From positions 1-55,513 of the forward strand of contig JAKARZ010000009.1 in the NCBI GenBank assembly GCA_021828405.1: 55,513 nucleotides of DNA, written 5' to 3'. The notes beneath the pieces were generated by a model that did not search any database, was not told the DNA's origin, and saw nothing but the letters and a program-made list of their open reading frames with translations. Of the stretch, positions 27,876-35,993 are shown piece after piece (position 1 is the first letter of the stretch; the number at the start of each line of letters is the position of its first letter). This DNA is from Bacillota bacterium (GTDB lineage: Bacteria; Bacillota_E; Sulfobacillia; Sulfobacillales; JAIMBI01). The position numbers and the translations under genes were made by a program.

Positions 27876-28817
27876 ATGGTCATCATCGGAAGTTCCAATG
27901 CGCGGGTGGGCCTTGAGCGGGGTATGGAGATCCTGCGCGCGGGAGGGACGGCGCTGGACGCCGTCGAGCAGGCCATCTGGGCCGTGGAAAGCAATGCGGA
28001 GGATCACAGTGTGGGACTGGGGGGGTTGCCGAACCTGGTGGGTGAGGTCGAGCTTGATGCCAGCATTATGGACGGGGCCACCTTGGCCGCCGGGGCGGTG
28101 GGAGGCGTGCATGGCGTGCTGCATCCCATTTCGCTGGCGCGTCGCGTGATGGAGGAGCTGCCCCATGCTTTCCTGGTCGGGGCCGGCGCCGAGAGGTTCG
28201 CCCGCGAGTGTGGTTTTCCCGTGACGGAGCTGCTGACGGAGGAAGCCCACCGCATCTACCAGCGCGGCTTGTCCGGCGAAGATCCGGACAGCGGGCGCTA
28301 TGCCGGCAAGATCCTGCGGGCCATGGTGGGGCGGCTCGCGCTGGACCCCGAGCGGGCCTCGGGCAAGGACGCGGGCACCGTCAACGTGCTTGCCCTGGAC
28401 GGCGCGGGACACGTGGCAGCGGGTGTGAGCACGAGCGGCTTCGCTTGGAAGTACCCGGGTCGTGTGGGCGACTCCGCGGTCATCGGCGCCGGGAACTACT
28501 GCGACGACCGGTACGGCGCGGCCGCGTGCACCGGCCGCGGCGAGATGGCCATTCGGGCGGCCACTGCCCACACGGTGGTGCGCGGCCTGAAGGATGGCCA
28601 GAGTCCTGCCGAGGCGGGGCGCCAGGCGTTTTTGGAGCTGGACTGGCTGGTGGACGCGTTCTGGAGCGGCATGAACGCCGTCGTGCTGGCGCCCGATGGC
28701 CGGCACGCCGCCTTCTCCACGATCGAAAACACAACGTACGTGTACATGGACGAGGCATCGGCAGAGGTCCAATCCGCGCCGCGCACCTGGGTGGCGGTGA
28801 CCGGCCGACCTGCATGA
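27876..28817 (+). CDS. Isoaspartyl peptidase / glycosylasparaginase family Ntn hydrolase
   Basis: Members self-cleave before a threonine to form alpha and beta chains and hydrolyse asparagine or isoaspartyl amides. The 313-residue protein has RAGGTALDAVEQAIWAVE, GLGGLPN, the predicted cleavage site before T168 (KDAG/TVNVLALD), STSGFAWKYPGRVGDSAVIGAGNY and CTGRGEMAIR. ATG 27876 sits 10 bases after GGAGGGGA; an earlier ATG (27828) adds a non-conserved peptide. No signal peptide. Its stop overlaps the next gene (ATGA). The exact substrate cannot be told from sequence. Confidence 0.88.
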   Translation: MVIIGSSNARVGLERGMEILRAGGTALDAVEQAIWAVESNAEDHSVGLGGLPNLVGEVELDASIMDGATLAAGAVGGVHGVLHPISLARRVMEELPHAFLVGAGAERFARECGFPVTELLTEEAHRIYQRGLSGEDPDSGRYAGKILRAMVGRLALDPERASGKDAGTVNVLALDGAGHVAAGVSTSGFAWKYPGRVGDSAVIGAGNYCDDRYGAAACTGRGEMAIRAATAHTVVRGLKDGQSPAEAGRQAFLELDWLVDAFWSGMNAVVLAPDGRHAAFSTIENTTYVYMDEASAEVQSAPRTWVAVTGRPA

Positions 28818-29617
28818 TCGATGAAGTCCGCCTCGTTTGGTGGCTGGATGCGCTGCCCTTTGCCACGATGTCCGCCCGAGGGGCGCCGGATCTGGGCGTG
28901 CCCGGGGTGCGCGGGCTCAAGAGCGGCATGCCGGTGCCTCAGGCAAACCTAGTGGGGCGGGCGCGGCTAGCCCCCGACGAGGTGGAACAAGCGATTTCTG
29001 CCGTGCAGCAAGTGTTTGAGGGATTGCCATACACCTGGATCGTAGGTCCCTTAAGCCAGCCGCCCGACTTGGGCGACCGGCTCCTGAGGCGGGGGCTCCG
29101 GGTGGGCGAAGCCTTGGAGGGATTGGCCTTCACGGAGTGGGAGCGGCCCATCGCGACCCCCGCGGGGGTGGCGGTGCGCCCCGCCTCCGCCGACGAGCTC
29201 ACGGCCCAAGCCGCAACGCTGGCAGCCGCGTACGGCATGGGCATGACCGCCGAAGTGCTTGCAGCCAGCATGCGGGGCCTGTTGGTGCCCACGGGCGGCG
29301 GGGACCGCGCCACCGTGGGCTATCTCGCGTGGGAGGAGGGGTCCGAAGCACCGGTCGGGTGGGCCACACTTTCGTGGCTGGCGCCGGACACGGCGCTGCT
29401 GAATGGGTCGGCCACCGTCCCCTCGGCGCGCGGCCGGGGGGTGTACCGCGCGCTCACGGCGGCTCGGCTGCGGGACGCCCGCGGGCAGGGGGCCGCCGTG
29501 GCGCTGGTGTCGGCGGTGGCGGACACCTCCGCGCCCATTTGCCGCAGGTTGGGCTTTCAGCCCGTATGTCACCTGCAACACTATCTGGGCAACGTGGAAG
29601 CCGGCTCGGCGGGCTAG
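28814..29617 (+). CDS. GNAT-family N-acetyltransferase
   Basis: A 267-residue protein coupled by ATGA overlap to the asparaginase-like gene. The C-terminal half is a GNAT domain: GYLAWEEGSEAPVGWATL, then the acetyl-CoA motif A region TVPSARGRGVYRALTAARLRDARGQG, VSAVADTSAPICRRLGF. The N-terminal 120 residues (WWLDALPFATMSARGAPD) are a second, less conserved domain with a pair of Cys-free alpha/beta units. Substrate unknown; the context suggests amino-acid or peptide metabolism. Confidence 0.75.
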   Translation: MIDEVRLVWWLDALPFATMSARGAPDLGVPGVRGLKSGMPVPQANLVGRARLAPDEVEQAISAVQQVFEGLPYTWIVGPLSQPPDLGDRLLRRGLRVGEALEGLAFTEWERPIATPAGVAVRPASADELTAQAATLAAAYGMGMTAEVLAASMRGLLVPTGGGDRATVGYLAWEEGSEAPVGWATLSWLAPDTALLNGSATVPSARGRGVYRALTAARLRDARGQGAAVALVSAVADTSAPICRRLGFQPVCHLQHYLGNVEAGSAG

Positions 29618-29935
29618 CCTAAGCCGCCGGCCGAATCGGACACCATCGAGCAAAGCCGCCGCCCCGTTTTCGAGGACATGAGTATTTTGCCCGGTGGGCC
29701 GGCCCGCAGCTCGCTGGTCGAGCCAGCCCGGCACCTTATTGGCTCGAGCGGTCGGGATCCCCACCCGGCCCCCAGGGAAGACATCGGCCGAACCCCGGCC
29801 GGGTAACACATTGCCATCAAAGTCATATAGTGCCTGCGACGGAAGAAGATGCTTCCGGAGCGCCCCGGCCGCCGAGGCGCGAGGAAAACTTGTGACAATC
29901 CGTGATGAGCACGTGATTTGCGAGGAGGGTGCATC
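29618..29935. other. Intergenic region ahead of the coat-like gene
   Basis: 318 bases without a supported gene. It holds a sigma-K-like promoter (29806-29831, listed separately) and a GC-rich inverted stretch near 29791-29803. A long minus-strand open frame through here looks like a shadow and has no ribosome binding site I trust. Confidence 0.5.
29806..29831 (+). promoter_or_regulatory. Candidate sigma-K-type sporulation promoter
   Basis: AC at 29806-29807, a 16-base spacer and CATATAGT at 29824-29831 match the mother-cell sigma-K pattern AC-N16-CATANNNT. It lies about 105 bases upstream of the Cys-rich coat-like gene. The match is short, so chance cannot be excluded, but function and position agree. 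Confidence 0.4.
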
Positions 29936-30490
29936 ATGGCCGTGACTCCGGGCCCCTGTCCCGATACTGGGTGTCCTCCGCCGACCGAAATCGACTGCAT
30001 CGTGGTTGACAAGGTTTATGCGTCGTGTGTGCAGACGGTTACCGCCTCTGACACATTCACCATCGTCGGCTGCCTCGCGCCCATCACCTGCAGCGTCGAT
30101 CTCCCCGCCTCGAGCTGCGTCGTGGGTGCCATCACGCCGAGCGGCGTGCCGGACATCAACAACGTGACGTTTGTCGTGACCACCGCGCTGACGGTCACCT
30201 GCGCGGCGGGCATCCCCAACAGCGAAACGATCGTGACCACGGTGACGGTGCCTCTCTACAACCCAAGCGGCACAACTCCGTCGTGTACCCTGCTGTCCGC
30301 GTCGTGCGTCTGCGTGCTGACGGGCACCTCGACGGTCAACTGCACGATTTCGGTGTGCCTGCTGGCCCAAACCACAGCCACCGTGCAACTGATGATTCCC
30401 ACGTACGGATTCTGCGTGCCGAGCCCCTGCGAGCCTGGACCGGTGCTGCCGTGCCCGCCGGTGCCTTTGTTTCCGCCGCAGCAAACCTGA
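29936..30490 (+). CDS. Cysteine-rich spore-coat-like protein
   Basis: A 184-residue protein with about 18 cysteines, no signal peptide and Pro-rich ends. Blocks include DCIVVDKVYASC, FTIVGCLAPITC, PDINNVTFVVTTALTVTC, TVTVPLYNPSGTTPSC and VQLMIPTYGFCVPSPC. I recall similar CIxVxKVY...VPLYxPxGT...VPSYGFC proteins from spore-forming Firmicutes, but cannot name the family. The beta-rich Cys-bridged repeats, lack of a secretion signal and sigma-K-like promoter suggest assembly onto the spore surface from the mother cell. ATG 29936 follows GAGGAGGG. Confidence 0.6.
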   Translation: MAVTPGPCPDTGCPPPTEIDCIVVDKVYASCVQTVTASDTFTIVGCLAPITCSVDLPASSCVVGAITPSGVPDINNVTFVVTTALTVTCAAGIPNSETIVTTVTVPLYNPSGTTPSCTLLSASCVCVLTGTSTVNCTISVCLLAQTTATVQLMIPTYGFCVPSPCEPGPVLPCPPVPLFPPQQT

Positions 30491-30584
30491 GGGCTGGGGT
30501 GTGGGCGAGGGCTCGGCTTCCCGCCGGACCCTCGCCGCTGGAGGTGGCAGCGAGAATTCGCCCACAAGAAAGACCGCCGCAGCG

Positions 30585-30607
30585 GGCGGGCCGTCACTGG
30601 GCCCGCC
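30585..30607. terminator. Hairpin between convergent genes
   Basis: GGCGGGCC (30585-30592), loop GTCACTG and GGCCCGCC (30600-30607) form an 8-bp GC-only stem about 95 bases after the coat-like gene and 98 bases before the end of the minus-strand gene at 30705. There is no T-run. Probably a transcript end for either strand. Confidence 0.4.
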
Positions 30608-30704
30608 GCCCGCCCGCGCCGCCGAGCTTCCGGACGACACGGCGGAGGCCCGTACATCACCGGGGATCCGCAGCCGCGCTCCCGGCGCGGTTCGGAGGAG
30701 GCCG

Positions 30705-31322
30705 TCATCCAAAGCCCACCCGGCCGCCCGAGGAGACTGCGAGCGGCGCCGCCGCCATGCGGGCCGACATCAGCGGATTTGCCACGGCCACGTGACTGTA
30801 CGCCGCGGTGGCCGTCGGTGGCGGGTGAGGTGGCCGAGGGTGCGCTACGGATCCAGCGCTGACCGCCGTGGCCGTCGCGCGGTCCATCGGCAGGGCGGGC
30901 GTGGGCGTCGCCACTTTAAGAGCCCCCGGAGCCCAGGCGGCTGGGGAGCCGATCGGCCCGGTTTCCCCTGCCAGGGCGGACGCCAGCTTTTGGGCTCGTA
31001 CGGCGTCAATGTCGTCTGTGGGCCAATGCAGGATGAGGACGAGGGGATGGGCCCCAAACAACGGCCACGTGGCGATGGGCACACCCAAGGCGGCAGCCAC
31101 CCGGGGGACCCACGGGCCGATGTGCGCTGGGGCGGGCCAGGGCCGCAGCAGTTCGGCTGGCGAGCCGGGCCGCACCTCCAGGGCCCAGGCGGGCATAGTG
31201 TCGCCGGAAGGCGCCGTGCGGCCGACCTGGCGTTGAAACTGCCACAATGCGGAGCGCAGAAGCGCCGTCATATGGGGACGGCCTCCGCCGTCCATGACCA
31301 CGGGCCTGTCGTATTGCATCAT
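30705..31322 (-). CDS. Hypothetical protein
   Basis: A 205-residue product from ATG 31322, preceded by GGAGGG at short spacing. It starts MMQYDRPVVMDGGGRPHMTALL and has a globular-looking middle (LILHWPTDDIDAVRAQKLASALAGETG) and an Ala/Pro-rich C-terminus. There is no signal peptide or transmembrane helix and I recognise no domain. It is flanked by the coat-like gene and the CAP protein, so an envelope or spore role is possible, but that is guilt by association. Confidence 0.5.
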   Translation of the reverse strand: MMQYDRPVVMDGGGRPHMTALLRSALWQFQRQVGRTAPSGDTMPAWALEVRPGSPAELLRPWPAPAHIGPWVPRVAAALGVPIATWPLFGAHPLVLILHWPTDDIDAVRAQKLASALAGETGPIGSPAAWAPGALKVATPTPALPMDRATATAVSAGSVAHPRPPHPPPTATAAYSHVAVANPLMSARMAAAPLAVSSGGRVGFG

Positions 31323-31397
31323 AACCCTCCGATGCCAGTGTATGGGCGGCAGCGAGGAAGGTGCGGGTGACGCACCACGGCGTGGCCAGATCCCCGA

Positions 31398-32111
31398 CTA
31401 GCTGCCGGGTCCGATAAACAGTTCGGATACTGCGACCCCATTGCTCAGCGGAGCCACCCCTACGCCGACCTGGGTCTCGTAGGGATTCAAGATGTTGGAC
31501 CGATGGGGTGGCGAAGCCATCAGCAGTTGGAACGCCGCGGTGACGGTGGCCGCCTCGGCGATATTTTCCGCACCCATGCCCTGTGCGGATATCCCGGCAG
31601 CCTGCTCCATCTGCACGGGCCAGCCGAGCCCAGGCAGATCCGACGTGAACACCCCGTCGGCCGCGAGAGCCTGTGCGCGAATCGCGGCGAGGCGCATCAG
31701 GGTGGCATTCACGGTGTACGGGAGAAGCCCCTGCTGGATTCGCGCTTGATTGATCCACTGGATGAGAAGGAGGGCTCCCGCTGCACCACTGGGCGCGGTC
31801 CCCCCTGCGACCGCTCGGGAGGGCGGCTGGCTCGGCGCAGTGGCGGGGAGGGCGGTGCTGCCGACGGGCGAGCGGTCCATCATGACTCGATAGGCCTGGC
31901 TGACGGTGGCCACGGCGGGTGCTGTCCACGCCGAGATGCTGACGGTGTCGACCGCTGCCGGCGGAGACGTGTATGGGATCCCCCAGTGGGGGGTTCCGAG
32001 GAGGCCGGCTGTGAAGAGAAGGCTCGCAAAATAGTTCATCCGTGTTGGCGGCGCGGCTTGGAGACGATGCTGCGCCGCTACCCCCTTCCGAGTGTCGGTT
32101 GGCCGTCTCAC
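31398..32111 (-). CDS. Secreted CAP/SCP-domain protein (YkwD type)
   Basis: The C-terminal half (about 115-237) is a CAP domain: LLIQWINQARIQQGLLPYTVNATLMRLAAIRAQALA, GAENIAEAATVTAAFQLLMASPPHRSNIL, then GVGVAPLSNG and FIGPG. Bacterial homologues are usually exported and often spore- or wall-associated. GTG 32111 has GGAGG at good spacing; it gives 24 residues before the hydrophobic stretch MNYFASLLFTAGLLG. An internal ATG at 32039 lacks a ribosome binding site but would place that stretch at the N-terminus as a signal peptide. Confidence 0.8.
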   Translation of the reverse strand: MRRPTDTRKGVAAQHRLQAAPPTRMNYFASLLFTAGLLGTPHWGIPYTSPPAAVDTVSISAWTAPAVATVSQAYRVMMDRSPVGSTALPATAPSQPPSRAVAGGTAPSGAAGALLLIQWINQARIQQGLLPYTVNATLMRLAAIRAQALAADGVFTSDLPGLGWPVQMEQAAGISAQGMGAENIAEAATVTAAFQLLMASPPHRSNILNPYETQVGVGVAPLSNGVAVSELFIGPGS

Positions 32112-32497
32112 CGGGGACTTGGCCTCCTATCCGGTGAGTCGGGCGTCTCCTGACGGTACGGGGATTGGCGCGCCCTGGCGATGGGCCCAGCGGCCCCCCC
32201 ATCGGGCTGGCTGGCAGCCAGACGCCATCCCGACCCTCATCCGCCTTGGCGTCCACAAAATGCAGCACATGCCATCGCGATCCATGTTTAGTCATTCACG
32301 TGCGGGGGTGGGGCGGGCGTGGCTGCGTCCGATGGCCGCCCAAACGGGGCCGACTCGAACGTGATGAAGAGACCGGGGAGCCGGAGCGACCCTTTGGGCT
32401 TGGAAGTCGGCCGGGTGGGCCAGGCGAAGCGGCACCCGCGCTGGCGGGTGCCGCTGGCGATGCATCCCGGTCGGTCGCCGGCGGGCTGTGGGCTCGG
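32112..32497. other. Intergenic region with terminator hairpin
   Basis: 386 bases between the CAP gene start and the end of the L,D-transpeptidase gene. It contains the transpeptidase terminator hairpin (32429-32454) and, at 32120-32130, the ribosome binding site of the CAP gene. Open frames across it on both strands have shadow-like composition. No promoter was convincing. Confidence 0.5.
32429..32454 (-). terminator. Hairpin after the L,D-transpeptidase gene
   Basis: GCGGCACCCGC (32429-32439), loop GCTG and GCGGGTGCCGC (32444-32454) make a perfect 11-bp stem 44 bases downstream of the minus-strand stop. No T-run follows, so termination may need Rho or the element may protect the 3' end. 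Confidence 0.55.
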
Positions 32498-34123
32498 CTA
32501 CGCGGGGGCACCGGGCGGCAGCACTGTCACCAAGGTGCCGTAGTGCACGTCGTGATAGATCGTCGACGCCACCGCCGGCGGCACCTCAACACACCCGAGG
32601 CTCTGGGGAAACCCGTACGAGGCCCGGACAAACCCGTGCACGGCGTCACCGCCGCTGAAGTAGTTGATCCAGTACACCGGATCCGCATACTTGGTGCCGT
32701 TGGGGTTGGTGCCCCGCATGATCTGGAACGGCAGGCGCTCATAAATCGGGTACGTGCCCAGCGACGTCGGTGTCTGAGGAATGCCGGTGTTGGTGGGCGT
32801 GGTCATGACGCGCTGGCCGTTGACCCACAGTTGGAGGGTTTCGGGCAGCGTCTCCGATGCCAGGATGTAGCTGTAGCCGTCGGGACTCATCGCTTTGTTG
32901 AGCCAGGCGTGTTCCAGCGCATACCATACCTTGCCGGTAGCCACCCCGGTCACCGCAAACCCGCTCACGCGCTGAAACTGCATGAGGGCACCCTGGGTCA
33001 TGGCATTGAAGACGCCCGGCTGCCACAGCGCGGTGAGCGGCTGAGGCAGCGTGGTCCACCGCCACGTGAAACTGCCGGTCCCCGCCTGCCAGATGGAGGG
33101 CGAATTGGGGTTGGGCGTGGAGCCCGCCTGCGGGGTCCAGGTCACCGGGAGATAGCCGAGCGCAGCCAGCCATTGCTGCATGCGAGTCACCGAGCCGGCC
33201 GTCACGGTCGACTGTCCCTGCCACGCCTTGGCCAGGTAGGTGCCGCTCTTGGTGCGCGGGCCTTGCGGTCCCCCGGGCACGGTCACGGTCACATGGGATC
33301 CCGGCGGAAACCCGGACCCTGTCGGAGTGAACTGGTACTGCGCCGCACTTACCGTTTTCCAGACGCCCGGCACGTTGGGGGCGACGGTCCACTGCGACGG
33401 GTGGGCGTTGACCAGCGGCTGGCTGAATTGAACCACCAGCGATCCCGTGGACGTGATGGTCGTGGCGTTCGTGGCGGAGGCCGTCAGATAGGCCGGGCTC
33501 TTCCACGGCACGGACAGCGTGGCCGTGGACTGCTCCCACGTGCGCGCGAGGGCCTCCAGCGTGATGTGCCCCTGCTGGCCGGGCTTGATCCCCGCGTTGG
33601 ACAGCGCCACCGGGCCCGTGTGCCACGCCTGCCAGCCGGCCGGGCCGCGCACACGCCAGCGGGCCACCGCGCCGCCCAGCGGCACCACCGTATGCGCGGT
33701 GGTCAGGGAGCGCAGCACATCGTACCGGGGTGCCGTGGGGGTGCGGGGCGTGGCCAGCGTCCACTGGACCTGCTGCTGGTAGCCGGGCAGCCACGACAGG
33801 AGCGCGGGCCCCGCCACCGTGGCCGTGACCGTCACCGTCCGGTTGGCCGGCAGCTGGCCACTCGGCCAGAGGCGGCCTAAGGTTTCGTGCCCGCTCACCG
33901 CGCCGCCAGCCCACGTGATTTGCACGTCGTGCACCGCCGCGCCCAGACTCCCGCTGTTGACGCGGGCCAGCGCCTGGCCACTTGCCGCCAGCGCCACACG
34001 GGGATAGCACGCTGCCCCTACCAGGACCACCACCGCGCCCGCCGCCGCATACGGCCACGGCCGTAGCCGCCCTCCGTGAGCGCGCGCCTGCCTCGCTGCC
34101 CACACACGACCTCCACCTGCCAT
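32498..34123 (-). CDS. L,D-transpeptidase with peptidoglycan-binding-like region
   Basis: Forms 3-3 peptidoglycan crosslinks or anchors wall components. The 541-residue protein has a membrane anchor (about 24-46), a beta-rich Ig-like region (about 60-310, including LVVQFSQPLVNAHPSQWTV), a peptidoglycan-binding-like segment (VTRMQQWLAALGYLPVTW and FNAMTQGALMQFQRVSGF), and a C-terminal YkuD domain with H496 and the catalytic C511 in HGFVRASYGFPQSLGCVEV. ATG 34123 follows GGGAGGG. An AT-rich gap (34150-34224) separates it from the next minus-strand gene and likely carries its promoter. The layout resembles spore or Gram-positive wall enzymes. Confidence 0.9.
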   Translation of the reverse strand: MAGGGRVWAARQARAHGGRLRPWPYAAAGAVVVLVGAACYPRVALAASGQALARVNSGSLGAAVHDVQITWAGGAVSGHETLGRLWPSGQLPANRTVTVTATVAGPALLSWLPGYQQQVQWTLATPRTPTAPRYDVLRSLTTAHTVVPLGGAVARWRVRGPAGWQAWHTGPVALSNAGIKPGQQGHITLEALARTWEQSTATLSVPWKSPAYLTASATNATTITSTGSLVVQFSQPLVNAHPSQWTVAPNVPGVWKTVSAAQYQFTPTGSGFPPGSHVTVTVPGGPQGPRTKSGTYLAKAWQGQSTVTAGSVTRMQQWLAALGYLPVTWTPQAGSTPNPNSPSIWQAGTGSFTWRWTTLPQPLTALWQPGVFNAMTQGALMQFQRVSGFAVTGVATGKVWYALEHAWLNKAMSPDGYSYILASETLPETLQLWVNGQRVMTTPTNTGIPQTPTSLGTYPIYERLPFQIMRGTNPNGTKYADPVYWINYFSGGDAVHGFVRASYGFPQSLGCVEVPPAVASTIYHDVHYGTLVTVLPPGAPA

Positions 34124-34224
34124 CGCTCACCCTCCCATCCGGACGGACCCTGAGAAACAAAAGCGAACCCCATCTGGTGATAACCATATAATACCATAAA
34201 GTTTATCGGTCGCTCATCTTATCA

Positions 34225-35682
34225 CTAACGGGCCAGTGCGTTCCAAACCAAACCGGACACCGTGTTGGCAGTATCGATTCCGTACTGTTCACCCGGATCC
34301 TGGTTTGTCAGGATCGCAATCACATAGTTGCGTCCCTGGCCGCTCACCCACCCGATGCTGTTGATGACCCACCCCGACGGACGGGGTAACCACCCATTCT
34401 TTAACGCCACCGTGACGCCGTTGGGTACACCACCGGTGACTCCCCACGCTTCCCAACTTGTCACATGTTCCATGAGCGACAGCTCATAGCTCACCGAGGC
34501 GGCCGAAAGCGCCTGTGTCCCATACGCCAACGCCGACAGCAGCTTCACCTGATCCGGCGCGGTGGTTGTGGTGAGCCCCCAGTACGCATTGGGGGTCGTG
34601 TTGTTCATCCCGAGCCCGTGGACAAAAGCTGCCACGGCCGGCGCACCGCCCTCGGCGTTCCAAAGCGCCGTGGCATCGCTGTTGCTGCTGTCCTCGATCA
34701 TGGGGGTGGCAAGATTCTGCTGGGCGGTGGTGAGCGAGGTGTGGTTGGCCTGGGCCTGCTGCAGCAGCGTGGCCAGGATGGGCACCTTGATGATGCTGGC
34801 GGTATCAAACAGGGCGCTCCCGTTGATGGAGAAGCTCTGCTGAGTCACCGCGTCGTAGACGGACACGGCCACGTCGCCCTGCCGGCCATCCAGGTAGTCC
34901 TGGATGGCGGCGGGTAGCGCGCGCATGCCCCGGGGGCTCAACTGCGCCCGGGCCTCCGCCACGGCGCTGGTGAGTTGGGCGGTGGCCTCCGTGAGGTCGC
35001 TCTCCAGGCTCGACAGTTGGCTCAGCTGGGCGCCCGGGGGCTGGCCGCGGTACGTCGCCACGTCCTCCAGCGGATCGGCGGCCGGGCGGGTGGACACCCC
35101 CAACTGCTGCGCCTGGGCCTCGGCGGAGCTCAGGCTGGCGACATCGTGCGCCACATCGGCGGGCAGCCCATCCTCCTCGGGCCCACCCAACGCGGCAAGC
35201 GCCGCCGCCTGACCTTGGAACTGCGCCGCATCGGCACTCCACCGGCTGGTCAGCTGGGTCAGCGCCTTTGGCGTGGCTGCCTGCTGCAGCTCGATTTTCC
35301 TGGAGGGTTGCCGGCTGGCCGCAAACTGCCCCTCCACCTGGTTCAGGCGGGCGAGGGCACTGGCGGCCTTGGCGGTGACCATATTGGTGTAGTGGGCCAT
35401 GACGGTGGTGGTCTCGGTGTTCAGAACCTTGACGGCGGCCGAGAGGAAATTAGGAATCCAGCGACCGGGCACCGGCCCCCAGTGCTGGGCGGCCAGGGCG
35501 CCGAGCTCGGCGGTGACGGGCGCGAGGTCCTTGGCTGGCAGTCCCTCCCGGACATCCCGCTGCCAGGCCGCCTTGAGGCGTGTGCGCTGCAAGTCGAACG
35601 ACGTCGTGCTGGTGTGGACCATCTCGGCCCCCATGGACCCCAGGAGCACGAGCGAGGCCAATGCCCCATAGGCCCAATGCAT
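34225..35682 (-). CDS. Membrane-anchored serine beta-lactamase-like protein with long helical stalk
   Basis: The C-terminal 220 residues are a class A beta-lactamase-fold serine hydrolase: SxxK at S296-IIK, SxN-like SSNSD (332-336) and KNG (428-430) in place of KTG, with PNGVTVALKNGWLP and NSIGWVSGQGRNYVIAILT. The N-terminus has one transmembrane helix, then about 240 residues of helical, coiled-coil-prone sequence (residues 30-250) acting as a stalk. ATG 35682 follows GGGGGA; an upstream TTG would add 10 residues. Such proteins are often wall-acting peptidases, not resistance enzymes. It lies behind a repeat-rich region. Confidence 0.82.
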   Translation of the reverse strand: MHWAYGALASLVLLGSMGAEMVHTSTTSFDLQRTRLKAAWQRDVREGLPAKDLAPVTAELGALAAQHWGPVPGRWIPNFLSAAVKVLNTETTTVMAHYTNMVTAKAASALARLNQVEGQFAASRQPSRKIELQQAATPKALTQLTSRWSADAAQFQGQAAALAALGGPEEDGLPADVAHDVASLSSAEAQAQQLGVSTRPAADPLEDVATYRGQPPGAQLSQLSSLESDLTEATAQLTSAVAEARAQLSPRGMRALPAAIQDYLDGRQGDVAVSVYDAVTQQSFSINGSALFDTASIIKVPILATLLQQAQANHTSLTTAQQNLATPMIEDSSNSDATALWNAEGGAPAVAAFVHGLGMNNTTPNAYWGLTTTTAPDQVKLLSALAYGTQALSAASVSYELSLMEHVTSWEAWGVTGGVPNGVTVALKNGWLPRPSGWVINSIGWVSGQGRNYVIAILTNQDPGEQYGIDTANTVSGLVWNALAR

Positions 35683-35993
35683 ATGCCATTCCCCCGGTGC
35701 GATTAAGAACAACTAAGACGTAGCATCTCTTACTAACCAACGCTTGGGGGAAGCCCCAGGTTGCGTTGCCGGTGGGGAATGGCGAAATTCGGCAAGCGCT
35801 TGCCCGTTCGGCAAGCGGATTTACCGAAATTGGGAGTAAAACCCGGGCCTTGAGGCATGGGGATATGACCCTCGGATGACCCTCGGAAACACCCGACGGG
35901 GTGAATCCCCGCAGGGGGATAAGCCCGTTGGCCCGTGAAGCCAAGCCCCCCGAGCCCCATGTCCGCGGCGCTCGGCGCGCGGACACTTGTGCC
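35683..35993. other. Intergenic region: repeats and possible transposon left end
   Basis: 311 bases between the beta-lactamase-like gene start and the TnpB relic. It holds the GGCAAGCG repeat cluster (35783-35831) and, at 35893-35930, short GC hairpins (CCCGACGGGG and CCCCGCAGGGGG) that may be the left end of the transposon relic. No gene seen. Confidence 0.45.
35783..35831. repeat. Direct and inverted GGCAAGCG repeats, operator-like
   Basis: GGCAAGCG occurs at 35791 and 35810, with its inverse CGCTTGCC at 35797-35804, giving a perfect 14-base palindrome (35791-35804) and an overlapping hairpin (CTTGCC, loop CGTTC, GGCAAG). The whole is bracketed by a direct repeat CGAAATT (35783-35789 and 35825-35831). 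It lies about 110 bases upstream of the beta-lactamase-like start and could bind a regulator. Confidence 0.5.

Noticed and set aside
29051..30712. Long minus-strand open frame of 553 residues
   Set aside because: It lies opposite the GNAT and coat-like genes, has no ribosome binding site and low-complexity Arg/Gly-rich composition typical of shadows in GC-rich DNA.
31006..32295. Minus-strand frame of 429 residues over the CAP gene
   Set aside because: The other frame carries the clear CAP-domain protein; this one shows no domain and is a shadow.
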